Below are positions 1-6,970 of a stretch of 15,628 nt of DNA, piece after piece. Positions within the stretch are counted from its first letter, which is position 1. Every line of letters starts with the position of its first letter. The stretch comes from Gammaproteobacteria bacterium (GTDB taxonomy: Bacteria > Pseudomonadota > Gammaproteobacteria > Thiohalorhabdales > Thiohalorhabdaceae). Both the position numbers and the translations under genes were made by a program. The notes under the pieces were generated by a model, which was not told the origin of the DNA, did not search any database, and worked only from the letters and a program-made list of their open reading frames with translations. The stretch lies in assembly GCA_018609925.1 (NCBI GenBank), contig JAHEOG010000132.1, positions 1 to 15,628 on the forward strand, in the 5' to 3' direction.

Positions 1-316
1 CCAAAAAAACCCACCCCATGGCCGGGGCGAAGATCAGAATGAACAGGAGCCACTGGGCCCCGACCACCACGCCAATCCCCTTGAGCACGGTTACCTCCCC
101 GCCGAACGCTGCGACCAGGATCAGGGCCCACACCACCCCGTAGACAAAGTGGCTGACCGGGGCCAGCTGTCCGTAGTTCCAACCGAAGACTTCCAGGAAG
201 GCCGCGGAGGGCGCCAGGTTGAACGGGCCCTGGCCCAGCGCCTCGACCATGGTGACCATGACCGCGAACAGCACCAGGCTGCTGACCAGACCCGCCCCAA
301 CCCCGCGAAGGTAGGG
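1..316 (-). CDS. Partial hydrophobic membrane protein, start unclear
   Basis: An uninterrupted minus-strand frame runs from just after a TAG (317-319) off the left edge of the window. Its 105 visible residues begin PYLRGVGAGLVSSLVLFAVM and contain three hydrophobic segments, roughly residues 5-25, 58-74 and 84-104. A His before an aromatic-rich helix (SHFVYGVVWALI) resembles the small DUF6789-like integral membrane proteins, but I place it there only tentatively. There is no ATG between the TAG and the first membrane helix. The first plausible start is GTG at 272-274, inside that helix and without a visible ribosome binding site. The reading frame is therefore either the remainder of the short ORF upstream, cut by a nonsense codon, or a separate gene with an unusual start. 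Substrate and role are unknown. The 3' end is outside the window. Confidence 0.5.
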
Positions 317-421
317 CTAGAGGGCGTCCTGCCCGAACAAGGCGGCGCGGAGGACGGTTACGAGAGCGAACAGGGTGAGTCCGGCGATAATGACCACGGA
401 TCCGGCTTGGAAGGACTGCAT
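317..421 (-). CDS. Small single-helix membrane protein or 5' part of a broken gene
   Basis: This 34-codon reading frame begins with ATG at 419-421, preceded by a good purine-rich ribosome binding site (minus strand AAGGGGGAAAG, 425-435). It encodes one transmembrane helix (about residues 7-28, GSVVIIAGLTLFALVTVL) and then RAALFGQDAL before a TAG stop. The same frame continues without another stop for more than 100 codons of membrane protein, so the TAG may interrupt a single gene. The product could instead be a genuine small membrane protein cotranscribed with its neighbour. It lies 179 bp downstream of metZ and may have its own promoter. I do not recognise a family. Confidence 0.4.
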   Translation of the reverse strand: MQSFQAGSVVIIAGLTLFALVTVLRAALFGQDAL

Positions 422-600
422 CGTCTTTCCCCCTTTTTGGGCACCGGTTCTGGTGGCTGGACTACATGGCTCTCCGTATCTGTCCAGGGTTTGGAAGACA
501 CCCGGGCGGCTGGGCCCGGACCTCTTTCCGCGAGGCGGTCTACGACCCATAGGCGGGTCGGGAAAACCCAGCAGGGATAGCCCGAGCCTCCCTTGAGGCT
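422..600. other. Intergenic region between metZ and the left-edge membrane gene
   Basis: These 179 bp contain no credible gene. They hold the candidate metZ terminator hairpin at the right end and the ribosome binding site of the small membrane ORF at the left end. A 6-bp dyad, CTGGAC (457-462) with GTCCAG (482-487), is separated by 19 nt and could be an RNA hairpin or an operator. I found no convincing sigma-70 promoter. Confidence 0.5.
425..435 (-). promoter_or_regulatory. Ribosome binding site of the small membrane ORF
   Basis: Minus-strand AAGGGGGAAAG lies a few bases before the ATG at 419-421. It is a convincing Shine-Dalgarno sequence and is the main reason for taking this ATG as a real start rather than a chance ORF. 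Confidence 0.55.
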
Positions 601-601
601 C
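584..601 (-). terminator. Candidate hairpin terminator at metZ end (no U-tract)
   Basis: GAGCCTC (584-590) and GAGGCTC (595-601) form a perfect 7-bp stem with a 4-nt loop. The stem reaches into the last base of the metZ stop codon (601-603). On the minus strand it is followed by GGGCTATCC rather than a run of T, so it may be a weak terminator or an mRNA 3'-end stabiliser. Confidence 0.35.
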
Positions 602-1788
602 TAGGCCAGATCGATAGCGGCCAGGGCCCGGTCGACATCGGCGACGAGGTCCTCTACGTCCTCCAGCCCGGCGGAGATCCGAACAAGGCCTTCGGTCACG
701 CCCCCGGCGTCCCGTTCGGCCTGGGAGACCCGAGCGTGGGTGGTGCTGGCGGGATGGGTCACCGTGGACTTGGCGTCCCCCAGATTGGCGGTGATGGTGG
801 GGATGGCGAGGGCGTTGATAAAGGCAAAGGCGGCCTCCCGGCCTCTTGGCAGGTCGAACGCCAGAAGGCCCCCGAAACGGGACTGCTGGCGCTTGGCCAG
901 CTCGAAGCGTGGATGGTTGGGCAGACCGGGGAACCGGACCTGATCGGGGCCCAAACGGTTCGCCAGGTGCTCGGCGAGGCGCTCGGCGTTGTCGCAGTGG
1001 CGCTCCATGCGCAGGGACAGGGTCTCCAGGCCCTTAAGGAATACCCAGGCATTGAAGGGGCTCATGGTCGCGCCGGCGGAGCGCAGCACGGGGAAGATAC
1101 GCTCCCCCACGAGTGCCTCCGGACCCACCACCGCCCCCCCGACGCAGCGCCCCTGGCCGTCGAGGTACTTGGTGGCGGAATGGATGACAAGATCCGCACC
1201 GAGGTCCAGAGGCCGCTGCAGAGCCGGGGTACAGAAGCAATTGTCCACCACCAGCCAGGCCCCGGCCGCCCGGGCCCGCTCCGCTAAATCGGCGATGTCG
1301 GCCACCGCCATTCCCGGATTGGAGGGGGTTTCGAGGAAGAACATGCGCGTGTCCTCGGTCGCCGCCGCCGTCCAAGCCGGGGAATCCTCGGGATCCACGA
1401 AGGTAATGGCGACCCCGAAGCGGGCGAAGACGTTGTTCAACAGCCCCGTAGTGGCACCGAACAGGCTGTTGGAGGCCACGATGTGGTCGCCGGCGCTCAA
1501 CAGGCCCATGAAGGTGGCGGTGATGGCGGCCATGCCCGAGGCGAAGCCCAGCCCCTGCTCGCCGCCTTCCAGGCTGGCCAGGCGCTCATTGAAGGTCCGC
1601 ACGGTAGGATTGGTGAAGCGGGAGTAGATGTTGCCGGGCAGCTCCCCGGCGAACCGGGCGGCGGCCTCCTCGGCGGACTGGAAGCGGAAGCTGGAAGTCA
1701 GCAGCAGGGCCTCGCTGTGCTCCTGCTCGTCGCTGCGCCAGATGCCCTCCCGGATGGCCCGGGTCTCGAAGCCGTAGTCCTCCTCCAT
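601..1788 (-). CDS. metZ: O-succinylhomoserine sulfhydrylase MetZ
   Basis: This is a PLP-dependent enzyme of the Cys/Met metabolism family. It makes homocysteine directly from O-succinylhomoserine and sulfide in the cytoplasm, bypassing cystathionine. The 395-residue length is normal for the family. Visible landmarks are the substrate/PLP-site YSRFTNPT (about 55-62), the glycine-rich GFASGMAAI (81-89), the PLP-contacting Asp in VVDNCF (180-185) and the Schiff-base lysine K207 in SATKYLDGQGR. The GQGRCVGG sequence after the lysine is typical of MetZ and argues against cystathionine gamma-synthase or beta-lyase. The ATG (1786-1788) shares its A with the purF stop (TGATG), and GGAGG inside the end of purF serves as ribosome binding site, so translation is coupled. 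The purF-metZ order is conserved in Pseudomonas. Sulfhydrylase activity and acyl preference are inferred from family and context. Confidence 0.95.
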   Translation of the reverse strand: MEEDYGFETRAIREGIWRSDEQEHSEALLLTSSFRFQSAEEAAARFAGELPGNIYSRFTNPTVRTFNERLASLEGGEQGLGFASGMAAITATFMGLLSAGDHIVASNSLFGATTGLLNNVFARFGVAITFVDPEDSPAWTAAATEDTRMFFLETPSNPGMAVADIADLAERARAAGAWLVVDNCFCTPALQRPLDLGADLVIHSATKYLDGQGRCVGGAVVGPEALVGERIFPVLRSAGATMSPFNAWVFLKGLETLSLRMERHCDNAERLAEHLANRLGPDQVRFPGLPNHPRFELAKRQQSRFGGLLAFDLPRGREAAFAFINALAIPTITANLGDAKSTVTHPASTTHARVSQAERDAGGVTEGLVRISAGLEDVEDLVADVDRALAAIDLA

Positions 1789-3209
1789 CAGGCATCCTCC
1801 CGGAGTAGGCTCATCTGCGGCGTGCCCTCTTCCGGGGTCACCGGGTAGTCATCGGAGAAACAGGCGTCGCAGTAGCCTGGCCCTCTTCCCCCCATGCCGC
1901 GATAGAGGCCCTCCAGGGTGAGATAGCCCAGGCTCTCGCAGCCCAGGTTGTCGCGGATGCCCTCCAGGGTTCGATTGGCGGCAATGAGCTGGTCCCGATC
2001 CGGGGTATCGATGCCGTAATGACAGGGCCCGATGGTGGGCGGGGCCGAGATCCGCATGTGGACCTCACTGGCGCCACTGGCCTTCACCATGCCCACGATC
2101 TTGGCGCTGGTGGTGCCGCGGACGATGGAATCGTCCACCAGGATGACGCGGCGACCCTTCAGCACCGAGGTGACCGCGTTCAGCTTGACCTTGACCCCGA
2201 AGTGGCGGATCTCCTGCTGGGGCTCGATGAAGGTTCGGCCCACGTAGTGGTTGCGGATCAGTCCGAGCTCCAGCGGCAGCCCCGATTCCTCGGCGTAGCC
2301 CATGGCCGCGGCCACCCCCGAGTCGGGCACCGGGACCACCACGTCGGCCTCCACCGGGTGCTCCCGGGCCAGCTCCCGTCCGATGGCCTTGCGGGCCTGG
2401 TAGACATTGATGCCGTCGAGGGTGGAGTCCGGCCGGGCGAAATACATGTACTCGAACACGCACATCCGCCGGGGCTGGGCCTCGAAGGGGAAGTAAGACT
2501 CGATTCCGGCGTCGCTGATCACCACCATCTCCCCGGGGGAGATGTCCCGGATGAAATCGGCCCCGATGAGATCGAGGGCGCAGGTCTCGGAGGCCAGGAC
2601 GTAGGCGCCGTCGATGACGCCCAGGACCAGCGGCCGGAACCCGAGCGGGTCGCGCACCCCGAGTAGGCGCGATTCGGTGAGGGCGACCAGGGTATAGGCC
2701 CCTTTGACCTCGCGCAGGGCGCGGGCCAAGCGATCCTCCACGCTGGCCCCGGGGGCGCGGGCCACCAGATGGATGATGACCTCGGTGTCCATGTCCGTCT
2801 GGAAGATGGAGCCCTGGCGCTCAAGGTAACGCCGGAGGTGGGCGGCATTGACCAGATTGCCGTTGTGGGCCATGGCCAGGCCGCCGTGCTGGTAATCGAT
2901 CACCAGCGGCTGGGCGTTGCGCTCGATGGAGGCCCCGGAGGTGGAATAGCGGACGTGGCCGATGGCGTGCTCACCTTCCAGGCGGGCGATGTCCTGGGGG
3001 CCGAAGACGTCCGCCACCCGTCCCATGCCCCGGTGGGTGTGGAATAGGGTGCCGTCGCAGGAGGTGACGCCGGCTGCCTCCTGGCCCCGGTGCTGCTGGG
3101 CATAGAGCCCCAGGTAGGTGAGGTTGGCGGCCTCGGCGTGGCCGAACACCCCACAGACGCCGCATTCGTGGCGAAGCTCGGGCTCGTCGATGACTACGGA
3201 CTGGCTCAT
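1788..3209 (-). CDS. purF: Amidophosphoribosyltransferase, Bacillus-type with Fe-S cluster
   Basis: PurF catalyses the committed step of purine synthesis, converting PRPP and glutamine to phosphoribosylamine. The 473-residue protein starts with a 15-residue leader (MSQSVVIDEPELRHE) before CGVCGVFG. C16 is the predicted N-terminal nucleophile after propeptide removal. The glutaminase domain follows, with QQHRGQEAAG (38-47), GHVRYSTSG (84-92) and AHNGNLVNA (114-122). The phosphoribosyltransferase domain carries VILVDDSIVRGTTS (355-368). C250, C396, C447 and C450 match the four [4Fe-4S] ligands of Bacillus subtilis PurF in order and spacing. E. coli PurF begins directly at MCG and lacks this set. 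The ATG lies 4 nt after the cvpA stop, and the stop overlaps metZ. This class is expected in Firmicutes, Cyanobacteria and Alphaproteobacteria; finding it in a gammaproteobacterial gene order is notable. Confidence 0.96.
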   Translation of the reverse strand: MSQSVVIDEPELRHECGVCGVFGHAEAANLTYLGLYAQQHRGQEAAGVTSCDGTLFHTHRGMGRVADVFGPQDIARLEGEHAIGHVRYSTSGASIERNAQPLVIDYQHGGLAMAHNGNLVNAAHLRRYLERQGSIFQTDMDTEVIIHLVARAPGASVEDRLARALREVKGAYTLVALTESRLLGVRDPLGFRPLVLGVIDGAYVLASETCALDLIGADFIRDISPGEMVVISDAGIESYFPFEAQPRRMCVFEYMYFARPDSTLDGINVYQARKAIGRELAREHPVEADVVVPVPDSGVAAAMGYAEESGLPLELGLIRNHYVGRTFIEPQQEIRHFGVKVKLNAVTSVLKGRRVILVDDSIVRGTTSAKIVGMVKASGASEVHMRISAPPTIGPCHYGIDTPDRDQLIAANRTLEGIRDNLGCESLGYLTLEGLYRGMGGRGPGYCDACFSDDYPVTPEEGTPQMSLLREDA

Positions 3210-3213
3210 CGAT

Positions 3214-3801
3214 TCAATTCCCGCTGTCCAGCCCCTCGCGGATCACCCGCTCCAATCCCTCCCGGTCGAGGGGCTCTTGATCCGGGGGGGCCGGCCCTTC
3301 TCCCAAGGTGAAGGCGCCATCAAAGTACCGACCGAAGTCCGAGGGCAGCAAACGGTGGAGGAAATCAGCGGCCGGATCCACCACGGGCTTGAGGGTGGCC
3401 TCGGTGTAGCTGGGATGGCTCCCGATCTCGGTGCCCCGTATGACTAGGACCACAATAGCGGCCACCACGATTCCTCGGATTCCTCCAAACACGAGTCCCA
3501 GGCTCCGGTCGGTTCCCTGGAGCCCCGACTTGTGCACCAGCTTGTAGGCCGCTTTCCCCGCCAAGGACGCCAAAAGCAGGGTAACGAAGAACAGTAGCAG
3601 GAAGGCCGTGACCGCCCGCACCTGGGGATCCTCGATGGTGTCCCCCAGGGCGCGAGCGAGCCGCCCCCCCACTCGGGCGGCTACGATGAGGGCCAATATC
3701 CAGGCAGCGAGGGAGAACACCTCCCGGACAAAGCCCCGGATGATGCTGATCGCCGCCGAAAGGACCAGGATGGTGATCCAGAGCCCGTCCAGGAGGGTCA
3801 T
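3214..3801 (-). CDS. cvpA: CvpA family inner-membrane protein
   Basis: This is a 195-residue integral membrane protein of the CvpA family, named from colicin V production in E. coli and found beside purF in many proteobacteria. Its molecular function is still poorly defined, with envelope integrity proposed. Four hydrophobic helices are visible at about residues 6-24, 28-47, 63-85 and 100-122. The characteristic IIRGFVREVFSLAAW lies at about 20-34 and the LGLVFGGIRGIVVA region follows HKSGLQGTDRS. The C-terminal 70 residues are hydrophilic and include HPSYTEATLKPVV. The ATG at 3799-3801 has GGAGG upstream. The gene ends 4 nt before purF, so the two are almost certainly cotranscribed and translationally coupled. 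Confidence 0.93.
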   Translation of the reverse strand: MTLLDGLWITILVLSAAISIIRGFVREVFSLAAWILALIVAARVGGRLARALGDTIEDPQVRAVTAFLLLFFVTLLLASLAGKAAYKLVHKSGLQGTDRSLGLVFGGIRGIVVAAIVVLVIRGTEIGSHPSYTEATLKPVVDPAADFLHRLLPSDFGRYFDGAFTLGEGPAPPDQEPLDREGLERVIREGLDSGN

Positions 3802-3862
3802 AGGGGCCGGCCTCCGAGGAAACGGGTCCGCTGCCGGCTCCCCGTCCCAGCACCGAAGGGCC

Positions 3863-4693
3863 TCATTCCACCTTTAGCACGAGGGTATTGTCGTAGCCTG
3901 CCTGTTCCAGCCGGGGAACCAGCTCCTGGGCGGCGTCCTTGGAGCCCTCGGCCCCCACCAGGACCCGCCGCCACTGCTTGCCCTCCACTTCTCGGGTCCG
4001 GACCCGGGCGGGGAATCCTTCGTCGCGCAGCCGGTCGCGCAGCCCCTCGGCATTGTCCGGGTTCTGGAAGGATCCCACCATGACCGCCCAGAAGGGCGGC
4101 TCGGCCGTGGCCACTTGCTGGGATTCCTCTTCCTGCCCGTCGCCGTCCGGGGCCTCCTCGCCTTCCTGCGCCGGCTCGCCGGGGCCATCGGGGTCCCCCT
4201 CGTCCCCCGCGGTGGCGTCCCCTTGGGTGGGAGCCTCTTCCTCCGGATCCGGGCTCGGGGCGGGGGACGCGGGCTCCGGGGCCGCGGCCTGGCTCGGCCC
4301 CTTGTCCTCGCTTGGGGTGCCTTCCTCGGATCGCTGCGCTTGCGGAGGGCTCGGCTCCTTTTCGGCGTCCGGGTCCTCCCCTTCCCCACGCGGCTTTTTC
4401 CACCAGGGACGGTCCTCTTCCGGGCTGTCCTGTTGGTCGGCAGTGGGCTCGCCGTTCTCGGCTGCGCTTCCCTCATCCGGGGAGGAGCCTGCCGGCGGCC
4501 TCCCCTCGCCGCCATCCGGCTCGTCGAGGGCCTTGGGCTCCACCTCCACCACATCGGCCTGATCCGGGTCTTCGCCTCCCAACCACAGGGGAAGAAGGGC
4601 AGCCGCTATTGCCAGGGCCACCACCGCTACGCCGATTAGCTTGTACACTTGGCTGCCCCCTGGATTGTTCCGGCCGGGCCCCCGGGCGGGCAC
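3863..4693 (-). CDS. dedD: SPOR-domain septal protein, DedD-like
   Basis: This 276-residue single-pass inner-membrane protein has a periplasmic SPOR domain, which binds denuded septal peptidoglycan during division. It has a short cytoplasmic N-terminus and one transmembrane helix (about 18-38, LIGVAVVALAIAAALLPLWL). A long low-complexity linker rich in Glu, Asp, Pro and Gly covers about 40-198. The SPOR domain spans about 200-276 (FWAVMVGSFQNPDNAEGLRD at its start and WRRVLVGAEG later). Position between folC and cvpA is that of dedD in Pseudomonas and E. coli. The chosen GTG (4691-4693) has no clear ribosome binding site. A second in-frame GTG 15 codons on (4646-4648, VYKLIG) follows an AGGGGG sequence and would give a 261-residue protein with the same topology. 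The acidic linker is far longer than in E. coli DedD. Its interaction partners are unknown. Confidence 0.88.
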   Translation of the reverse strand: MPARGPGRNNPGGSQVYKLIGVAVVALAIAAALLPLWLGGEDPDQADVVEVEPKALDEPDGGEGRPPAGSSPDEGSAAENGEPTADQQDSPEEDRPWWKKPRGEGEDPDAEKEPSPPQAQRSEEGTPSEDKGPSQAAAPEPASPAPSPDPEEEAPTQGDATAGDEGDPDGPGEPAQEGEEAPDGDGQEEESQQVATAEPPFWAVMVGSFQNPDNAEGLRDRLRDEGFPARVRTREVEGKQWRRVLVGAEGSKDAAQELVPRLEQAGYDNTLVLKVE

Positions 4694-4801
4694 CGAGGAA
4701 CGGACTGGCGGAGGCGGCAGTCACGCGCGCCTGGCGCCCCCAGGATGAGCTCCCCCCCCCCCGCGGCCAATGGCCTCGCAACGCCCGAGGACCGGGTTCG
4801 C
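4694..4801. other. Intergenic region with G11 tract upstream of SPOR gene
   Basis: These 108 bp separate the folC stop from the SPOR gene start. No gene is supported, and an in-frame TGA upstream of the GTG blocks extension of the SPOR frame through it. The region holds an 11-bp C run (4752-4762, G on the coding strand) and an adjacent short palindrome, GGCCAATGGCC (4765-4775). It is the likely place for an internal promoter of dedD-cvpA-purF-metZ, although no convincing -35/-10 pair is visible. Confidence 0.5.
4752..4762. repeat. 11-bp G:C homopolymer
   Basis: Eleven consecutive C on the plus strand (G on the transcribed-sense strand) lie about 58 bp before the SPOR gene GTG. It is the longest homopolymer I noticed in the window, outside any coding frame, and is of a length prone to slipped-strand mispairing. 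Confidence 0.9.
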
Positions 4802-6079
4802 TCACCCGGTCCGCGCATCAAGGGCCTCCAATACCGAGGCCACTACAGGGAATCCGCCAAAGGCGACCACTCGGTCCTTTCCCGGTTGGGCCTCCGCCCG
4901 TGCGGCACTGAGGGCGGCGACCGGATCCTCGAAGATGGCCGCCCGTCGATCGCAGGGCACCCCAAGCCGCTCCGCCAGCTCGGCCCCCGATAGCCCGCGA
5001 GGCCCGGGTATCGTGCAAGGGTACCACCGGTCGATTACGCCGGTCATGGCCTGCGCGATCTCGGCCACCTCTTTGTCCCGCATGGCACCGAACACCGCAA
5101 GGCTGCGCCCCGGGACCGGGCTTTCCGCCAACAGGGCCGCGAACTCCCGGGCGGCCCCGGGATTGTGGGCGACATCCAGCCAAACCGGCACATCGCCATC
5201 CACCACCTGGCCCCGGCCGAGGATCAGCGCCCGCCTCAGCCCGTTTTGCCAGGCTGCCAGCCCGGGTCGGAAGCACTCGGGGAGGACCTCCCCCGCCGCT
5301 ACGGCCGTGGCGGCGTTGCGGACCTGATAGCGACCCGCCAGGCGGGGCGTCGGCAAAGGCCCGAGCTCGTGGGCCTCGCCCCGCCACCGCCAGACGTCGG
5401 GCCCAGTGGCCACAGCCCGGAAATCGCGATCGAGGATGCGCAGCTCGGGGCCCTCGCAGCGGCGCACGGACTCGGGCGGGTCCCGATCCCCGCACACAGC
5501 CGGCACCGACGGGCGGAGGATCCCCGCCTTCTCGAAGCCTATGGCCTCGCGGTCGCTTCCGAGGTAGGCCTGGTGATCCAGATCCACCGAGGTAATCACG
5601 GAGACCGCGGGATCCCAGATGTTCACCGCGTCGAGGCGGCCACCGAGGCCCACCTCCATCAGGGCAATGTCCACCCGGCGGCAAAGGACCCGCATGGCAG
5701 CCAGGGTGGTGTGCTCGAAGTAGGTCAGGGGCACCCCCTCCCGGACCGATTCCACCGCCTCCAGGGCTTTTACCAAAGCACCATCGTCCATGGGCGCCCC
5801 ATCCACCCGAACCCGCTCGTTGAACCGGAACAGATGAGGCGAGGTATAGGCCCCCACGCGATGGGGCCCTTCGGCGAGAGCGGCCTCCAGGAAGGCCAGG
5901 GTCGAGCCCTTGCCGTTGGTCCCACCGACGAGGACCACCGGCAAGGGCACGGGGAGTAGCCCCATGCGCTCGGCCACGGCCCGAACCCGATCCAGGCCCA
6001 GCTCGATCCGGTCCGGATGGCGGGCCTCGATGGCCTCCAAGCGCTGCTGCAGCTCGGGGGATTCAGTAACGGCGGGCAA
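4802..6079 (-). CDS. folC: Bifunctional folylpolyglutamate/dihydrofolate synthase FolC
   Basis: FolC adds L-glutamate to dihydropteroate (making dihydrofolate) and extends polyglutamate tails on folates, using ATP, in the cytoplasm. The 425-residue length fits the family. The Mur-ligase-like ATPase domain shows the P-loop GTNGKGST (53-60), YTSPHL (78-83), EVGLGGRLDA (142-151), SVDLDHQAYLG (164-174) and EKAGILRP (183-190), where K184 is the expected carbamylated lysine. The C-terminal domain has LDVAHNPGA and GAMRDKE. The likely start is TTG (6077-6079), 22 nt after accD, with CGGAG about 5-6 nt ahead. There is no ATG near the expected N-terminus. accD-folC-dedD is the usual gammaproteobacterial order. 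A monofunctional enzyme cannot be excluded from sequence alone. Confidence 0.95.
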   Translation of the reverse strand: MPAVTESPELQQRLEAIEARHPDRIELGLDRVRAVAERMGLLPVPLPVVLVGGTNGKGSTLAFLEAALAEGPHRVGAYTSPHLFRFNERVRVDGAPMDDGALVKALEAVESVREGVPLTYFEHTTLAAMRVLCRRVDIALMEVGLGGRLDAVNIWDPAVSVITSVDLDHQAYLGSDREAIGFEKAGILRPSVPAVCGDRDPPESVRRCEGPELRILDRDFRAVATGPDVWRWRGEAHELGPLPTPRLAGRYQVRNAATAVAAGEVLPECFRPGLAAWQNGLRRALILGRGQVVDGDVPVWLDVAHNPGAAREFAALLAESPVPGRSLAVFGAMRDKEVAEIAQAMTGVIDRWYPCTIPGPRGLSGAELAERLGVPCDRRAAIFEDPVAALSAARAEAQPGKDRVVAFGGFPVVASVLEALDARTG

Positions 6080-6101
6080 AGGGGCTCCGGGGTCCCGCGC
6101 G

Positions 6102-6965
6102 CTAGCCGGTGGCCGGGAGGGGGGCCAAGCAGTCCAGGAGATCGGCCAGGGCGGAGCGCATCTCGCGCCGATCGACGATGGTATCGATGACGCCGTGCTC
6201 CTGCAGGAACTCGGCCTCCTGGAAGCCCTCCGGCAAGGTTTCCTGGACCGTCTGCTCGATGACGCGGGGCCCCGCGAACCCGATCAGGGCGCCGGGCTCC
6301 GCCACGATCACATCGCCCAGCATGGCGAGGCTGGCCGTCACCCCGCCCATGGTGGGATCGGTCAGCACGGAGAGGTAGGCGAGCCCGGCCTCGTCCAGAC
6401 GGGCAAGCGCGGCGGAGGTTTTGCTCATCTGCAACAGCGAGAACAGCCCCTCCTGCATGCGGGCCCCGCCGCTGGCGGCGAAATTCACCAGCGGCACCCC
6501 ATCGGCCACCGCCCGATCAACGCCCCGAACGAAGCGCTCACCCACCACTGAGCCCATGGACCCGCCCATAAAGCCGAAGTCGAAGGCGGAGGCCACCACC
6601 CCCTGGCCGTGCAGGCTCCCCCGCATGACCACCAGGGCCTCCCGCTCCCCGGTCTTCTTCTGGGCCTGGGACAGCCGGTCCCGGTACTTCTTGGCATCCC
6701 GGAACCGCAGTGGATCGTTGGAGGCGAGGTGCACCCCCAGCTCCTCGCGAGGCTCCTCATCCAGAAAGCCGTCCAGGCGCTCGCGGGCACCCAGGCGATG
6801 GTGGTGGCTGCACTTGGGACAGACCTGAAGGCTGCGCTCCAGATCCTTGCGATAGAGGATGGCCTGGCAATCGGGGCACTTGGCCCAGAGCCCCTCGGGG
6901 ATATTGCCCCCGTTGCTCTCCTTCTTCTTGATCTTCGGCGGCATGATGCGCTGGAACCAGGTCAT
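6102..6965 (-). CDS. accD: Acetyl-CoA carboxylase carboxyltransferase subunit beta
   Basis: AccD pairs with AccA to move the carboxyl group from biotinyl-AccB to acetyl-CoA, giving malonyl-CoA for fatty acid synthesis. The 287-residue protein has the N-terminal four-cysteine zinc ribbon (C30, C33, C49, C52; CPDC and CPKC). The crotonase-fold core follows, with FDFGFMGGSMGSVVGERF, FAASGGARMQEG, TDPTMGGVTASLA and IGFAGPRVIEQTV, all matching the family. The start is ATG (6963-6965), 5 nt after the trpA TAG. The purine-rich AAGGAGGGAG within the end of trpA lies rather far upstream, suggesting reliance on coupling with trpA. accA, accB and accC are not in the window. The linkage of trp genes to accD and folC is a common proteobacterial arrangement. 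Confidence 0.97.
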   Translation of the reverse strand: MTWFQRIMPPKIKKKESNGGNIPEGLWAKCPDCQAILYRKDLERSLQVCPKCSHHHRLGARERLDGFLDEEPREELGVHLASNDPLRFRDAKKYRDRLSQAQKKTGEREALVVMRGSLHGQGVVASAFDFGFMGGSMGSVVGERFVRGVDRAVADGVPLVNFAASGGARMQEGLFSLLQMSKTSAALARLDEAGLAYLSVLTDPTMGGVTASLAMLGDVIVAEPGALIGFAGPRVIEQTVQETLPEGFQEAEFLQEHGVIDTIVDRREMRSALADLLDCLAPLPATG

Positions 6966-6970
6966 ATCGG

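Noticed and set aside
2019..2666. Plus-strand open frame of 215 codons antisense to purF
   Set aside because: It is His/Asp/Gly-rich with no family motifs and lies wholly within an intact purF.
601..3213. Riboswitch or purine/methionine operator directly ahead of purF or metZ
   Set aside because: Only 4 nt separate cvpA and purF, and metZ overlaps purF, leaving no room for a leader. I saw no S-box-like or PurR-like palindrome there.
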